Below are positions 18,647-26,612 of a DNA stretch of 64,000 nt, piece after piece. Below the pieces are notes generated by a model. That model ran no database searches and was not told where the DNA came from. It worked only from the letters and a program-made list of their open reading frames with translations. A program made the translations under genes and the position numbers. Origin of the DNA: Actinoplanes sp. TBRC 11911 (GTDB taxonomy: Bacteria; Actinomycetota; Actinomycetes; Mycobacteriales; Micromonosporaceae). The DNA is taken from contig NZ_JABBNC010000005.1 in the NCBI RefSeq assembly GCF_012933445.1, forward strand, positions 1 through 64,000. Reading direction: 5' to 3'. The stretch's first letter is position 1; every line of letters starts with the position of its first letter.

Positions 18647-18663
18647 TTGCGTTATTAACGCAA
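18647..18663. promoter_or_regulatory. TetR-type operator
   Basis: The perfect inverted repeat TTGCGTTATTAACGCAA (7-bp arms, 3-base centre) sits in the gap between the SDR and TetR starts. The surrounding AT-rich sequence is the only low-GC stretch nearby, as expected for overlapping divergent promoters. Confidence 0.8.
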
Positions 18664-18687
18664 GCCCTTTGTGTTAACCTCTGAGGT

Positions 18688-19314
18688 GTGCAGAGGGCTC
18701 GTAGTGCAGAGGCAAAACAGCAGCGTGAGCAGGCGATCCTGGCCGCGGCGCGGGAGCTGGCGGTCGCTCGATCTGTTCGCGAGGTCACACTCACCGACGT
18801 CGCCGCCGTGGTCGGCATGCACACGTCCGCCATGCTGCGATATTTCGAGACCAGAGAGCAGATCTTCCTGGCGCTGACGGTCGAAGGATGGGTCGAGTGG
18901 TCGGCCTGGCTGCGCCCGAATCTGACCTCGGACCACGATGCGGCCGCCGTCATCGCGCAGTCACTGGCCGCCCGTCCGCTCTTCTGCGACCTGCTGGCCC
19001 AAGCGCCGATGAACCTCGAGCGCAACGTCTCGCTCAAATCGGTGTACGAGAGCAAGGTCGCCATCCTGGAACAGGTCGGCCTGATCACCCATCACCTGGA
19101 GAATGTGCTCGACATCACCGAACAGCAAGCCCTCGACCTGGCCAGCACCGCCACGAGCATGGCCGGGGCGCTCTGGCAGATGTCCGTCAAGCCCGGAACC
19201 ATGCTCGCCGAGCTGTACACAGCGCATCCCGAACTCCGCGCGGGTGTCGAGGTGGGGCCGTGGCTTTCCCGCATCATCGCCACCATGATCGATGGAATGA
19301 GGCACCGGAACTGA
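18688..19314 (+). CDS. TetR-family transcriptional regulator
   Basis: A 208-residue repressor. The N-terminal helix-turn-helix is AILAAARELAV ... VTLTDVAAVVGMHTSAMLRY followed by FETREQIF. The C-terminal ligand domain is helical with no recognised effector. GTG 18688 is close to the operator at 18647-18663. Its stop overlaps the ATG of the AraC regulator (TGATG), so the two regulators are co-translated. It probably controls itself, the AraC gene and the SDR genes. Confidence 0.9.
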   Translation: MQRARSAEAKQQREQAILAAARELAVARSVREVTLTDVAAVVGMHTSAMLRYFETREQIFLALTVEGWVEWSAWLRPNLTSDHDAAAVIAQSLAARPLFCDLLAQAPMNLERNVSLKSVYESKVAILEQVGLITHHLENVLDITEQQALDLASTATSMAGALWQMSVKPGTMLAELYTAHPELRAGVEVGPWLSRIIATMIDGMRHRN

Positions 19315-20270
19315 TGCAGCTCGACATCCTTGCCGGCGACCAGATGGAGGAGCTTTCGCGGGAAAGCTACTTGCCCGTCCGGGTCCGTACGGATCCCGGC
19401 TTCCGCGGCGAGGCAACCTTGGAAGCACTCGGCGATATGGCCACGCTCATGCGCGTGCGATCCACGGGTACTTTCCGGCTGTTCCGCACCGATCGTATGG
19501 CGGCTCAACCGACCGGCAGCGATCTGCTGATGCTCTGCCTGCACGTCAACGGCCGGGGACGAGTCACCCAGAACGGGCGGCACGCCGAGCTCACGCCGGG
19601 GACCATCGTGCTCTACGAGGCGCAACGCCCGTGGGATCTGTCCACCCACGACAGTCTCAGCCTGGGGTTGCAGTTTTCACGCGACCTGCTGCCGCTGCGG
19701 ATGAGCCAGATCAGCGACATCACCGCCCGGGGGCTGGCCCCCTCGCCGGCGGCGGTCCTGCTGAGTGGCTATCTCGAACGACTCGACTGGCTCGCGCCCG
19801 AACTGAACTCCGCGCAGCAGGAGAACGCCGCCCGCGCCGCAATCGAGCTGCTTCACATGACCTTGCGCGGTGCCGCACCGGCCGTACCCGACGGGGCCGA
19901 GCACGTGCTGCTCGAGATGCTGCGCACCTACGTACAGGATCACCTCGCCGACCCCGGGCTGACGGTTGACGGACTGGCTCGCCATCACCACATCTCCGCC
20001 CGCCACGTCTACACCCTTTTCGCCGCCACCGACTCGACGCCCAGCATGTACATCCGCCAACAGCGGCTGAACGCGGCCCGGAGCATGCTCGCCAACCCGA
20101 AGAACGCCGACCTCGCCGTCGGGAAAATCGCCGCACGGGTGGGGTTCACCGATGTGCGGACCTTCGAGCGAGCGTTCCAGCGACAGTTCGGGGCAACCCC
20201 CGGTGCTTGGCGACGAGACAGCGCGGGAAACGCCGCACGGATCAAGGCGAAAACGCCGCACCGACCCTGA
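19314..20270 (+). CDS. AraC-family transcriptional regulator
   Basis: A 318-residue activator. Residues 1-170 form a cupin-like sensor domain of the AraC-binding-like type (GRGRVTQNGRHAELTPGTIV). Residues 205-305 form the paired helix-turn-helix: LTVDGLARHHHISARHVYTL and VGKIAARVGFTDVRTFERAF, ending QFGATPGAWRR. The ATG overlaps the TetR stop. The longer open frame from 18888 is only a shadow across the TetR gene. Likely target is the downstream hydrolase or the SDR pair. Confidence 0.9.
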   Translation: MQLDILAGDQMEELSRESYLPVRVRTDPGFRGEATLEALGDMATLMRVRSTGTFRLFRTDRMAAQPTGSDLLMLCLHVNGRGRVTQNGRHAELTPGTIVLYEAQRPWDLSTHDSLSLGLQFSRDLLPLRMSQISDITARGLAPSPAAVLLSGYLERLDWLAPELNSAQQENAARAAIELLHMTLRGAAPAVPDGAEHVLLEMLRTYVQDHLADPGLTVDGLARHHHISARHVYTLFAATDSTPSMYIRQQRLNAARSMLANPKNADLAVGKIAARVGFTDVRTFERAFQRQFGATPGAWRRDSAGNAARIKAKTPHRP

Positions 20271-20385
20271 GAACCAGGGAAATGAGAGCAAGAGATGCCG
20301 CCTCCGTGACGCGGGAAACGCCTGACCCTTCGACAGGGCGCAGTGGTGGGATTGACCCGTCACATCCCGCCTTGAAGGAGTAAGC

Positions 20386-21261
20386 GTGGCATCACCCAAC
20401 CCCGCACAGCGCGCCCAGCTGCCGGACGGTCGTGTACTCGAATACCTCACCGCGGGCGCCGCCGACGGGCTTCCCCTCGTTCTGCACCACAGAACACCCT
20501 TGACAGCGGTGAACCACCCCGCATTCGCGGAAGCCGCGATCAAGCACGGATTCCGGCTGATCATGCCGATACGGCCCGGCTACGGCGCATCGACAGCGAC
20601 ACCGGGCCGTACTGTCGCATCCTTCGCCGACGACGTGGCGTACCTGCTCGACGGACCATTCGTCACGATCGGCCATTCCGGTGGCGGACCGTACGCCCTG
20701 GCCCTCGCAGCCGCCCTGCCCGACCTGTGTCACGGAGTCGCCACCATCGCGGGGGTCGCCCCCTTCGACGCCGAAGGACTCGACTGGTTCGGCGGATTCG
20801 TCGGGGCCGGCCTGGCCGAATACCGAGCTGCCGCGCAGGGTGAGGCAACGCTGACCCCCATGCTGCAGACCGCCGCCGAGTTCATGCGCACCGCCGATCC
20901 GGCCGCGTTGACCGCGAGCCTCGCCGCGCGCCTGTCCGAGCCCGACCGGCTGGCTCTCGCCGGCGACTTCGCCGACTGGATAGCCGCCGGAACTCACCAG
21001 ACGGTCACGGCCCAGGTAGCCGGGTGGCGCGACGACGACCTGGCATTCGTTCAGGGATGGGGCTTCGAACTCAAAGCTGTGCACGCGCCGGCGACGATCT
21101 GGCACGGCGAGCAGGACCAGCTCCTCGCGCCGTCACACGGCCGATGGCTCGCCGACCACGTGCCCTCCGCACACGCCGAGTTCCTGCCCGGCGAGGGACA
21201 CATCTCCATCCTGCGGCACTTCGATGAGATCTGCGCCCGGCTGAGCTCGATCGGCGGGTAG
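20386..21261 (+). CDS. Alpha/beta hydrolase
   Basis: A 291-residue alpha/beta-fold hydrolase. The nucleophile elbow is GHSGGG (Ser near residue 97). The acid is probably in GEQDQLLAP and the histidine in GEGHISIL near the C-terminus. The oxyanion region is the unusual HHRTPL in place of HGxP. Esterase, lipase or haloperoxidase-like activity is plausible. The GTG at 20386 has AAGGAG at 20376. It follows the regulator pair by 115 bases. Confidence 0.85.
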   Translation: MASPNPAQRAQLPDGRVLEYLTAGAADGLPLVLHHRTPLTAVNHPAFAEAAIKHGFRLIMPIRPGYGASTATPGRTVASFADDVAYLLDGPFVTIGHSGGGPYALALAAALPDLCHGVATIAGVAPFDAEGLDWFGGFVGAGLAEYRAAAQGEATLTPMLQTAAEFMRTADPAALTASLAARLSEPDRLALAGDFADWIAAGTHQTVTAQVAGWRDDDLAFVQGWGFELKAVHAPATIWHGEQDQLLAPSHGRWLADHVPSAHAEFLPGEGHISILRHFDEICARLSSIGG

Positions 21262-21294
21262 CAACATTTTGGACCTGCGAGCCCATTCCGCATG

Positions 21295-21570
21295 CTAAAC
21301 AGTAGCAACGGCAAACTCGGTGCGCCTGATCCATCGGCCGAGCATTTGGTTCAGTGCGTTCGCCAGATGTGCGGTCGACGCTGTCGCTCTGTCCAGAACG
21401 GCGCCGCCCTCAAGAGCGGCGATGACCAGCGTGAGCGACGATACGTTGGACCTGCTGCCCGGTTGCCGCCCGGCGCAACGCATCTTTCCCGCCCGGGAAG
21501 TAGTGGAAGACCTGCCCATTGCTCACGATGTTTGAAGCCAGCGACTTGCCGTGCGGTGCGCGGACCTCGA
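21295..21570 (-). pseudogene. TetR-family regulator remnant
   Basis: On the minus strand, SNIVSNGQVFHYFPGGKDAL is the second half of a TetR helix-turn-helix of the LmrA/YxaF type. After a frameshift near 21440 the sequence LVIAALEGGAVLDRATAS resumes and ends NALNQMLGRW. The beginning and the central ligand domain are missing. Confidence 0.55.
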
Positions 21571-21677
21571 TGACCTCGCCGACCGCGGGCCGATTCCACT
21601 AACGAGCGAAATTCATCGGGGCTGCCGTGAGAATCGCCTCGTACCGAACGGAGCGCCGCCAAACCTACGCTCGGAAC

Positions 21678-22883
21678 GTGGCTGTGAACCAACACATCAA
21701 CGAAATCCTCGCCCGTGGCGCCGACGGTGGGCGGATCACCCCGGACGAAGCGCTGCTCCTCTACACGGACGCGCCCTTCGCATCGCTCGGTGCGGCGGCA
21801 GACGCGGTTCGCCGCCGGCGCTACCCGGACGGCATCGTCACGTACCTGATCGATCGCAACATCAACTACACGAACGTCTGCGTGACGGCGTGCAAGTTCT
21901 GCGCCTTCTACCGTGCGCCCAACAATGCCGAGGGCTGGTCACATCCGATGGAGGAGATCCTGCGGCGGTGCGGGGAGGCGATCGAACTCGGTGCCACCCA
22001 GGTGATGCTGCAGGGCGGTCACCACCCGGACTACGGCGTCGAGTACTACGAGGAGCTCTTCTCGACGGTCAAGCAGGCGTACCCGGACCTGGTCATTCAC
22101 TCGATCGGGCCGAGCGAGATCGTGCACATGTCCACCGTCTCCGGCGTGTCGATCGAGGACGCGCTGCTGCGGATCAAGGGCGCCGGGCTGGACTCGATCG
22201 CGGGCGCCGGAGCGGAGATGCTGCCCGAGCGGCCACGCAAGGCGATCGCCCCGCTCAAGGAGAGCGGCGAGCGCTGGCTCGAGGTCATGGCGATCGCGCA
22301 CCGCCTCGGACTCTCGTCGACGGCGACCATGATGATGGGCACCGGCGAGACGAACGAGGAACGCATCGAGCACATTCGCATGATCCGCGACGTGCAGGAC
22401 ATGGCGGTCGCCAACGGCTACGTCGACGACGCCATCGAGACCCGGCACGAGGTGGGCGGCTTCCGCTCGTTCATCCCGTGGACCTACCAGCCGGAGAACA
22501 ACCACCTCAAGGGCAGCACGCAGGCCACCGTGGAGGAATACCTGCGCTTCGTCGCCGTGTCCCGGCTGTTCCTGGACAACTTCGCGCACCTGCAGGCATC
22601 GTGGCTCACCACCGGCAAGAAGGCCGGGCGAACCGCGCTGAACCTCGGCGTGGACGACCTCGGCTCGATCATGCTGGAGGAGAACGTGATCTCCTCGGCC
22701 GGTGCCCGGCACCGCTCCAACCTGCAGGAACTGATCTCGATGATCCGCGACGCCGACCGGATCCCGGCCAAGCGCGACACCCTGTACCGGCACTTGGCCG
22801 TCCACCGCACCCCGGACGAGGACCCGACCGACGAGCGCGTCCACTCACACGTCTCCACCATCGCGATCCTCGACAACAAATAA
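21678..22883 (+). CDS. mqnC: Cyclic dehypoxanthinyl futalosine synthase
   Basis: A 401-residue radical SAM enzyme of the futalosine route to menaquinone. It cyclises dehypoxanthinyl futalosine by a radical mechanism. The [4Fe-4S] cluster motif is CVTACKFC (Cys 68, 72, 75 counted from GTG 21678). NYTNVCVTACKFCAFYR, LQGGHHPDYG and FIPWTYQP are characteristic of MqnC. Length fits the family. GTG 21684 is an alternative start. The gene stands alone; other mqn genes are not in the window. Its stop is directly followed by the direct repeat that marks the edge of the CRISPR island. Confidence 0.95.
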   Translation: MAVNQHINEILARGADGGRITPDEALLLYTDAPFASLGAAADAVRRRRYPDGIVTYLIDRNINYTNVCVTACKFCAFYRAPNNAEGWSHPMEEILRRCGEAIELGATQVMLQGGHHPDYGVEYYEELFSTVKQAYPDLVIHSIGPSEIVHMSTVSGVSIEDALLRIKGAGLDSIAGAGAEMLPERPRKAIAPLKESGERWLEVMAIAHRLGLSSTATMMMGTGETNEERIEHIRMIRDVQDMAVANGYVDDAIETRHEVGGFRSFIPWTYQPENNHLKGSTQATVEEYLRFVAVSRLFLDNFAHLQASWLTTGKKAGRTALNLGVDDLGSIMLEENVISSAGARHRSNLQELISMIRDADRIPAKRDTLYRHLAVHRTPDEDPTDERVHSHVSTIAILDNK

Positions 22884-22963
22884 TTTCCCCGTACGCCCAC
22901 CCGCCGATCCGCAGCAACAATGACCGAGCTGGCCGTGGCCTCCGGTGGTGAAGTGGGCACTGG
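22881..22963 (+). repeat. Direct repeat copy A at the CRISPR island edge
   Basis: About 83 bases beginning TTCCCCGTACGCCCAC and containing CCGGTGGTGAAG. It is over 80% identical by eye and in the same orientation as 34935-35019, about 12 kb away. It starts at the mqnC stop codon. Confidence 0.75.
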
Positions 22964-22974
22964 ACTTCTGCTGG

Positions 22975-23125
22975 GGTCTCGATGCCTCGGCACCGGTGAA
23001 GATGCCCGCCGCGGGGATGCCCATCGCGATGAACGAGCCGTAGTCGAAGCGCCCGTCGAAGTCGGTGCCGACGAGCCGATCCGCGTACGCGGGGAGCAGC
23101 GCATTCGCCACCGAGGTTGCGTCCC
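22975..23125 (-). pseudogene. M28-family aminopeptidase fragment A
   Basis: The minus strand reads VANALLPAYADRLVGTDFDG then RFDYGSFIAMGIPAAGIFTG and AEA. This matches the segment of Streptomyces-type M28 zinc aminopeptidases that carries a metal-binding Asp (SDY...GIPAGGLFTGAE). Only about 45 residues remain, between the direct repeat and array 1. Confidence 0.65.
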
Positions 23126-23133
23126 GGCCGTCT

Positions 23134-23466
23134 GGATCATCCCCGCGTGCGCGGGGAGCAGGTCGCGATCGCCCAGGTCCTCGAGGACCTGTTCGGATCA
23201 TCCCCGCGTGCGCGGGGAGCAGTCGCTCACTTCGCCCAGGCACACTCGCTCGTGCGGATCATCCCCGCGTGCGCGGGGAGCAGGGGCACCGGGCGCACAA
23301 CCCCGGCGCCGGGCCCGGATCATCCCCGTGTGCGCGGGGAGCAACTGGTCGCCTACCTGAAATCCGACGACTCCGACGGATCATCCCCGCGTGCGCGGGG
23401 AGCAGGAGCCGGACACGTTCGACTTCTGCGGCGAGCAGGGATCATCCCCGCGTGCGCGGGGAGCAG
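23134..23466 (-). CRISPR. CRISPR array 1, 6 repeats
   Basis: Six 28-base repeats start at 23134, 23195, 23256, 23317, 23378 and 23439, with exact 61-base period and 33-base spacers. On the + strand each begins GGATCATCCCCGCG and ends GGGGAGCAG. The fourth has CGTGTG in the stem and ends CAA. The type I-E (Streptomyces-like) repeat and the leader on the right place transcription on the minus strand. No cas gene is nearby. Confidence 0.97.
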
Positions 23467-23520
23467 GCTTATTGACCTGCGGGTTCGAAGATCAACAGCC
23501 TAGTTTTTGTTCACTCGCGT
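23467..23520 (-). promoter_or_regulatory. Leader of CRISPR array 1
   Basis: On the minus strand this reads GAGTGAAC...CTGTTGATCTTC...CGCAGGTCAA.AAGC immediately before the first repeat. The same blocks precede arrays 3 and 4, so all three share a functional leader ancestor. Confidence 0.85.
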
Positions 23521-23823
23521 TGGCCTGGTTAGTCAGGTTACACCGTCCAAATCAATCAGTTCCTGACGATGGATGCTCCGCGAACGTAAGCTCTCGCTCG
23601 CAGGGTTAATACGCCATGAGCGCCCTATTAGGTCCAGCCATCTCCGTCATTCGCAATTAGTTACGGGCGCTGGCAAGACTGCAGTGCAGCACCGGCGCGC
23701 GGACCCAAGTGATGGGCAGGCCAGCGATCGCTCCCTATGTGACTCTCGGCGACCGAGGCCTTGGGTTTTCTTAGTCGCGACCTGAGACTGAGGAGGCCGA
23801 ACCGTCCTTCCTCAGAGGAGTGA
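23521..23823. other. Non-coding gap
   Basis: About 300 bases right of the array 1 leader. It is lower in GC than its surroundings. I see no gene, repeat or RNA structure in it. Confidence 0.4.
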
Positions 23824-24426
23824 CGATGCATGAAGCCCGTGCCATCTCGGCCTCCACCTCCGGTCGAACAGCCCTTGTCAGCACGCTCCGACGGTATCAA
23901 CTGCCGGATCGGAAACTGCCGCTATGCCCGAATCGTAAACCCTTCGAACCCCTACCTGACGAGGGCTTTGGACGGTGCACGGTGGATCTGCGTGACCGCT
24001 GGATCGCCGGACTTGGCGACTGCCGTGCTCAATGCCATTGATCACCGGACGCGGATACTGCGGGTCGTAAGGCCGACCCGGGTTGCTTCCCACCTCCGCT
24101 CGTCGCTCGCCTCGCTGCCCGCGCGGACGTGGTCGTGATGACCGCTACCGAGGCCGAGTTCGTCGGTTCCCTGAACGCGCTGCGCGGAGCGGTGGTGTTA
24201 ACGGATGGAACCGGCCCCGGTCCGGTACAGCCATGGCGGCGCATGGGCTGAGGAGCGCGTCGCCCTCGCCGAGGTGGATGACGTTACCGGAGCGGGAAAC
24301 GCCTTCGCCGGCGCCTTGGCGGCCACGTTGAGCGCCACCCCGCATCGAGGCCTGACCGACGCCGTCGCCACGGCAACGGCCTGGACACGCTCCTTCTTGA
24401 TAAACCGGTCAGCAGGCAGGTCGTGA
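23824..24426 (+). pseudogene. PfkB-family sugar kinase, frameshifted
   Basis: Pieces of a ribokinase-fold kinase appear in successive frames: ARWICVTAGSPDLATAVLNA, then ARADVVVMTATEAEFVGSLN, then VALAEVDDVTGAGNAFAGAL. DVTGAGNAF is the anion-hole and catalytic-base motif, with Asn where Asp is usual (GAGD). Frameshifts near 24070 and 24215 prevent a single product. It resembles ribokinase or pseudouridine kinase. Confidence 0.6.
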
Positions 24427-24429
24427 ACG

Positions 24430-25011
24430 TCATTCCGCAGTGACGAAGGGACGCCGCCAGGACCAGCGGCGCGCGAGTGGCCACACTGGCGCCCAGAGCG
24501 GGCGCCCGTTCACACACTCGTTCTTGAACCGGCCGTTGATCCCTCCGTCGGCGTTGTAGGTATGGGTGACGAAGAGCGTTCCTTTGCGGGGGTCCAGGAT
24601 GTGTTCCGCGATTCCCTGCAAGGAAGGGTGAAGCGGCTGCTGTACGAACTCGGCAGGAGACATCCACACGAGTTCGCCCTCATCCGTCTCGTGTGGCTCG
24701 CCCGCAGCCCAGTCCGCGGAGAAGTGGTAGATCAGCCAGTTGTGCGGCTCACCGGGGACCGGTGCGAGATCCAGCAGCACCGCCTCGAGGCGCATGTTGG
24801 TGACCTTGAGCCCAGTCTCCTCCTTCACCTCCCGGGCCGCGGCCGCAAAGGGATTCTCGTCCGGTTCCACCTTGCCGCCCACCGGATGAACGACATTCGC
24901 TGCGTATCGCCTTGTCGGCGACCGTCGCAGCACAAGAAGACGCCCGCCACGCCTAATAAAGACGTTGGCGCAGATGATCTGGTGATGGACTTGACTCGAC
25001 TTGACGGTCAC
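24430..25011 (-). CDS. Nudix hydrolase
   Basis: A 193-residue pyrophosphohydrolase. The Nudix box spans GGKVEPDENPFAAAARE then VKEETGL, matching GX5EX7REUXEEXGU. The N-terminus is CANVFIRRGGRLLVLRR. The last 40 residues (after THTYNADGGINGRF) look like an added tail rich in Trp and Arg and may result from a lost stop. It would hydrolyse a nucleoside diphosphate linked to another moiety. It stands alone between arrays 1 and 2. Confidence 0.9.
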   Translation of the reverse strand: MTVKSSQVHHQIICANVFIRRGGRLLVLRRSPTRRYAANVVHPVGGKVEPDENPFAAAAREVKEETGLKVTNMRLEAVLLDLAPVPGEPHNWLIYHFSADWAAGEPHETDEGELVWMSPAEFVQQPLHPSLQGIAEHILDPRKGTLFVTHTYNADGGINGRFKNECVNGRPLWAPVWPLARRWSWRRPFVTAE

Positions 25012-25236
25012 TGACGCCCCTCCGGACGAGCGGATGTTCGGAAGATGTGGCCGACCCTAGTCTTCGCTCGCGAAGGAGAGCCAGCCTGACACTCGTTCCC
25101 CAGATGCCGGAAATCTGACGAGCGCAGTTGGTGGTCAACGACGTCACCCGAACCCGTGACAAGGCGTCGCCCAACGCAACGAATACCTGGCAAACGTTAG
25201 ACGTCCCGCCCGGCCTGGCCGGCATCGGAGTACACA
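25012..25236. other. Upstream region of the Nudix gene, no gene seen
   Basis: It should hold the Nudix promoter. It has no CRISPR leader blocks, so array 2 on its right appears leaderless. Confidence 0.4.
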
Positions 25237-25448
25237 GGATCACCCCCACATGCGCGGGGAGCAGCCGAGTGTGGCGACTGAGGGCGCGACGTGCTCGGGA
25301 TCACCCCCGCATGCGCGGGGAGCAGCGCCAGGTCGCCAAGACGCTGTCGACGGTCTGCGGATCACCCCCGCGCACGCAGGGGTGATCCGAAGTCCGTCGG
25401 GTACGCGAGTGTGGCGCTGATCTGCTCCCCGCGCACACGGGGTGATTC
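25237..25448. CRISPR. CRISPR array 2, internally inverted
   Basis: Repeats 1 (25237-25264) and 2 (25298-25325) run GGATCACCCCC...GGGGAGCAG on the + strand. Repeat 3 (25359-25388) starts GGATCACCCCCGCG but ends CGCAGGGGTGATCC, so it is half of each orientation. Repeat 4 (25422-25448) is in the opposite orientation, CTGCTCCCCGCG. Three spacers of 33 bases remain. The array flips orientation within repeat 3. No leader is seen on either side. Confidence 0.9.
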
Positions 25449-25570
25449 TCGTGTCACGCGAACATCCACGTAGTCGACGGCCGCTCCCCATGCCGCAACA
25501 CGATGATCATGCTGCGAATCCTTGCTTTACTGTCTCTGCGTGCGCTAAATTCGCCGTCGAGGTGATGAGC

Positions 25571-26071
25571 ATGGCGACGATCGAGGTGGACGAGGACACG
25601 AAACGCACCGTGTCGTTCGCAGCGAAGATGGCAAGTCTCAGCGAAGGCGCAATCATCCGCCGGCTGATCGCAACAAGCGCGTGGGCGGAGAGCCAACGCC
25701 TGCAACCAGCAACCGAGGGCGTGGCGATTTACGCGGATTACGAGGGCCATCGAGTACGTGCCCGTTTCATCGAGCCCGCCCGAATCGAGATTATCGACGG
25801 TCCGCTCGCAGGCCAATCGTTCAAGACGCCCACCGGGGCTGCGCGGGCCGTCATCCGGCATTTCAATCCCGACATCAACGACAATCGCAACGGCTGGTCC
25901 TTCTGGCAGCTCGACAACGCAACCGGCGCACGCAGATCTTTGCAATCAATACGACCCGGCGCCCTAAGGGCTGGACGGGGCTCACTGCGCGGTCGCCTCG
26001 TCGCCTCTGACGATTGGGACTCCGACGAGGTGAACGAGAGTATCGCCCGAGACTTCGGGCAGGCACCGTGA
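25571..26071 (+). CDS. Antitoxin partner of VapC with RAMA-like domain
   Basis: A 166-residue protein. Residues 1-40 (VDEDTKRTVSFAAKMASLSE) look like a short ribbon/helix DNA-binding module. Residues 50-115 (IYADYEGHRVRARFIE ... TGAARAVIRHF ... NGWSFWQL) resemble the RAMA-type domain found in restriction and modification proteins (pattern: ...AA..v....NGW.fW). ATG 25571 has GAGG 8 bases before it. The last 4 bases overlap the PIN-toxin GTG. The antitoxin role is inferred from this coupling. Confidence 0.7.
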   Translation: MATIEVDEDTKRTVSFAAKMASLSEGAIIRRLIATSAWAESQRLQPATEGVAIYADYEGHRVRARFIEPARIEIIDGPLAGQSFKTPTGAARAVIRHFNPDINDNRNGWSFWQLDNATGARRSLQSIRPGALRAGRGSLRGRLVASDDWDSDEVNESIARDFGQAP

Positions 26072-26439
26072 GCCTTCTCATCGACACCCACGTCGTGTTG
26101 TGGTGGCTTGCGGACGATCCCACCCTGGCCGACGAAATCAAAGATCGCCTCGACCAGGAAGCTGACGTCTACATCAGCGCGGCGAGCGTCTGGGAGGTCG
26201 CCGTCAAACAGGCTCTCGGCAAGCTCGACCCGCCCGATCTCCCGGAACAAATACGAGACAGCGGCTTCCGCCTTCTAAACATCACCGCCGAGCACGGGAT
26301 AGCAGCAGGGCGATTGCCAATGCACCACCGCGATCCCTTCGACCGCATGCTGATCGCCCAAGCACGCCTTGAAGGCCTGACGCTGGTAACCCGCGACGCC
26401 CACATCCCGAAATACGACATCGACGTACTGACGGCTTGA
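26068..26439 (+). CDS. VapC-type PIN-domain toxin
   Basis: A 123-residue ribonuclease toxin. LLIDTHVVLWWLADD gives the first acidic residue, SVWEVAVK the second, HRDPFDRMLIAQA the third and VTRDAHIPKYD the last. These are the four acidic positions of PIN domains. Start GTG 26068 overlaps the antitoxin TGA (GTGA). It would cleave RNA and arrest growth when free of antitoxin. It lies 120 bases before the array 3 leader. Confidence 0.93.
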   Translation: MSLLIDTHVVLWWLADDPTLADEIKDRLDQEADVYISAASVWEVAVKQALGKLDPPDLPEQIRDSGFRLLNITAEHGIAAGRLPMHHRDPFDRMLIAQARLEGLTLVTRDAHIPKYDIDVLTA

Positions 26440-26560
26440 CGGCACCGCGTCGGCACGGCCGCGCGTTTCCACGAGCGCCGGCTTCTTCCACGGGTATCCG
26501 ATGCCAACACCGAGAGCAGTTTCCAACGGCTTTCAGACACGTCGACTACATAGGCGAAAT

Positions 26561-26612
26561 TCGAGTGAACGAAATCGAGGTTGTTGATCTTCATACCGCC
26601 AGGTCAACAAGC
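26561..26612 (+). promoter_or_regulatory. Leader of CRISPR array 3
   Basis: GAGTGAAC, TTGTTGATCTTC and CCAGGTCAACAAGC directly precede the first repeat. The blocks are shared with the leaders of arrays 1 and 4. Confidence 0.85.

Noticed and set aside
18888..19313. N-terminal extension of the AraC gene
   Set aside because: It lies over the TetR coding region in another frame. ATG 19314 with TGATG overlap is far more likely.
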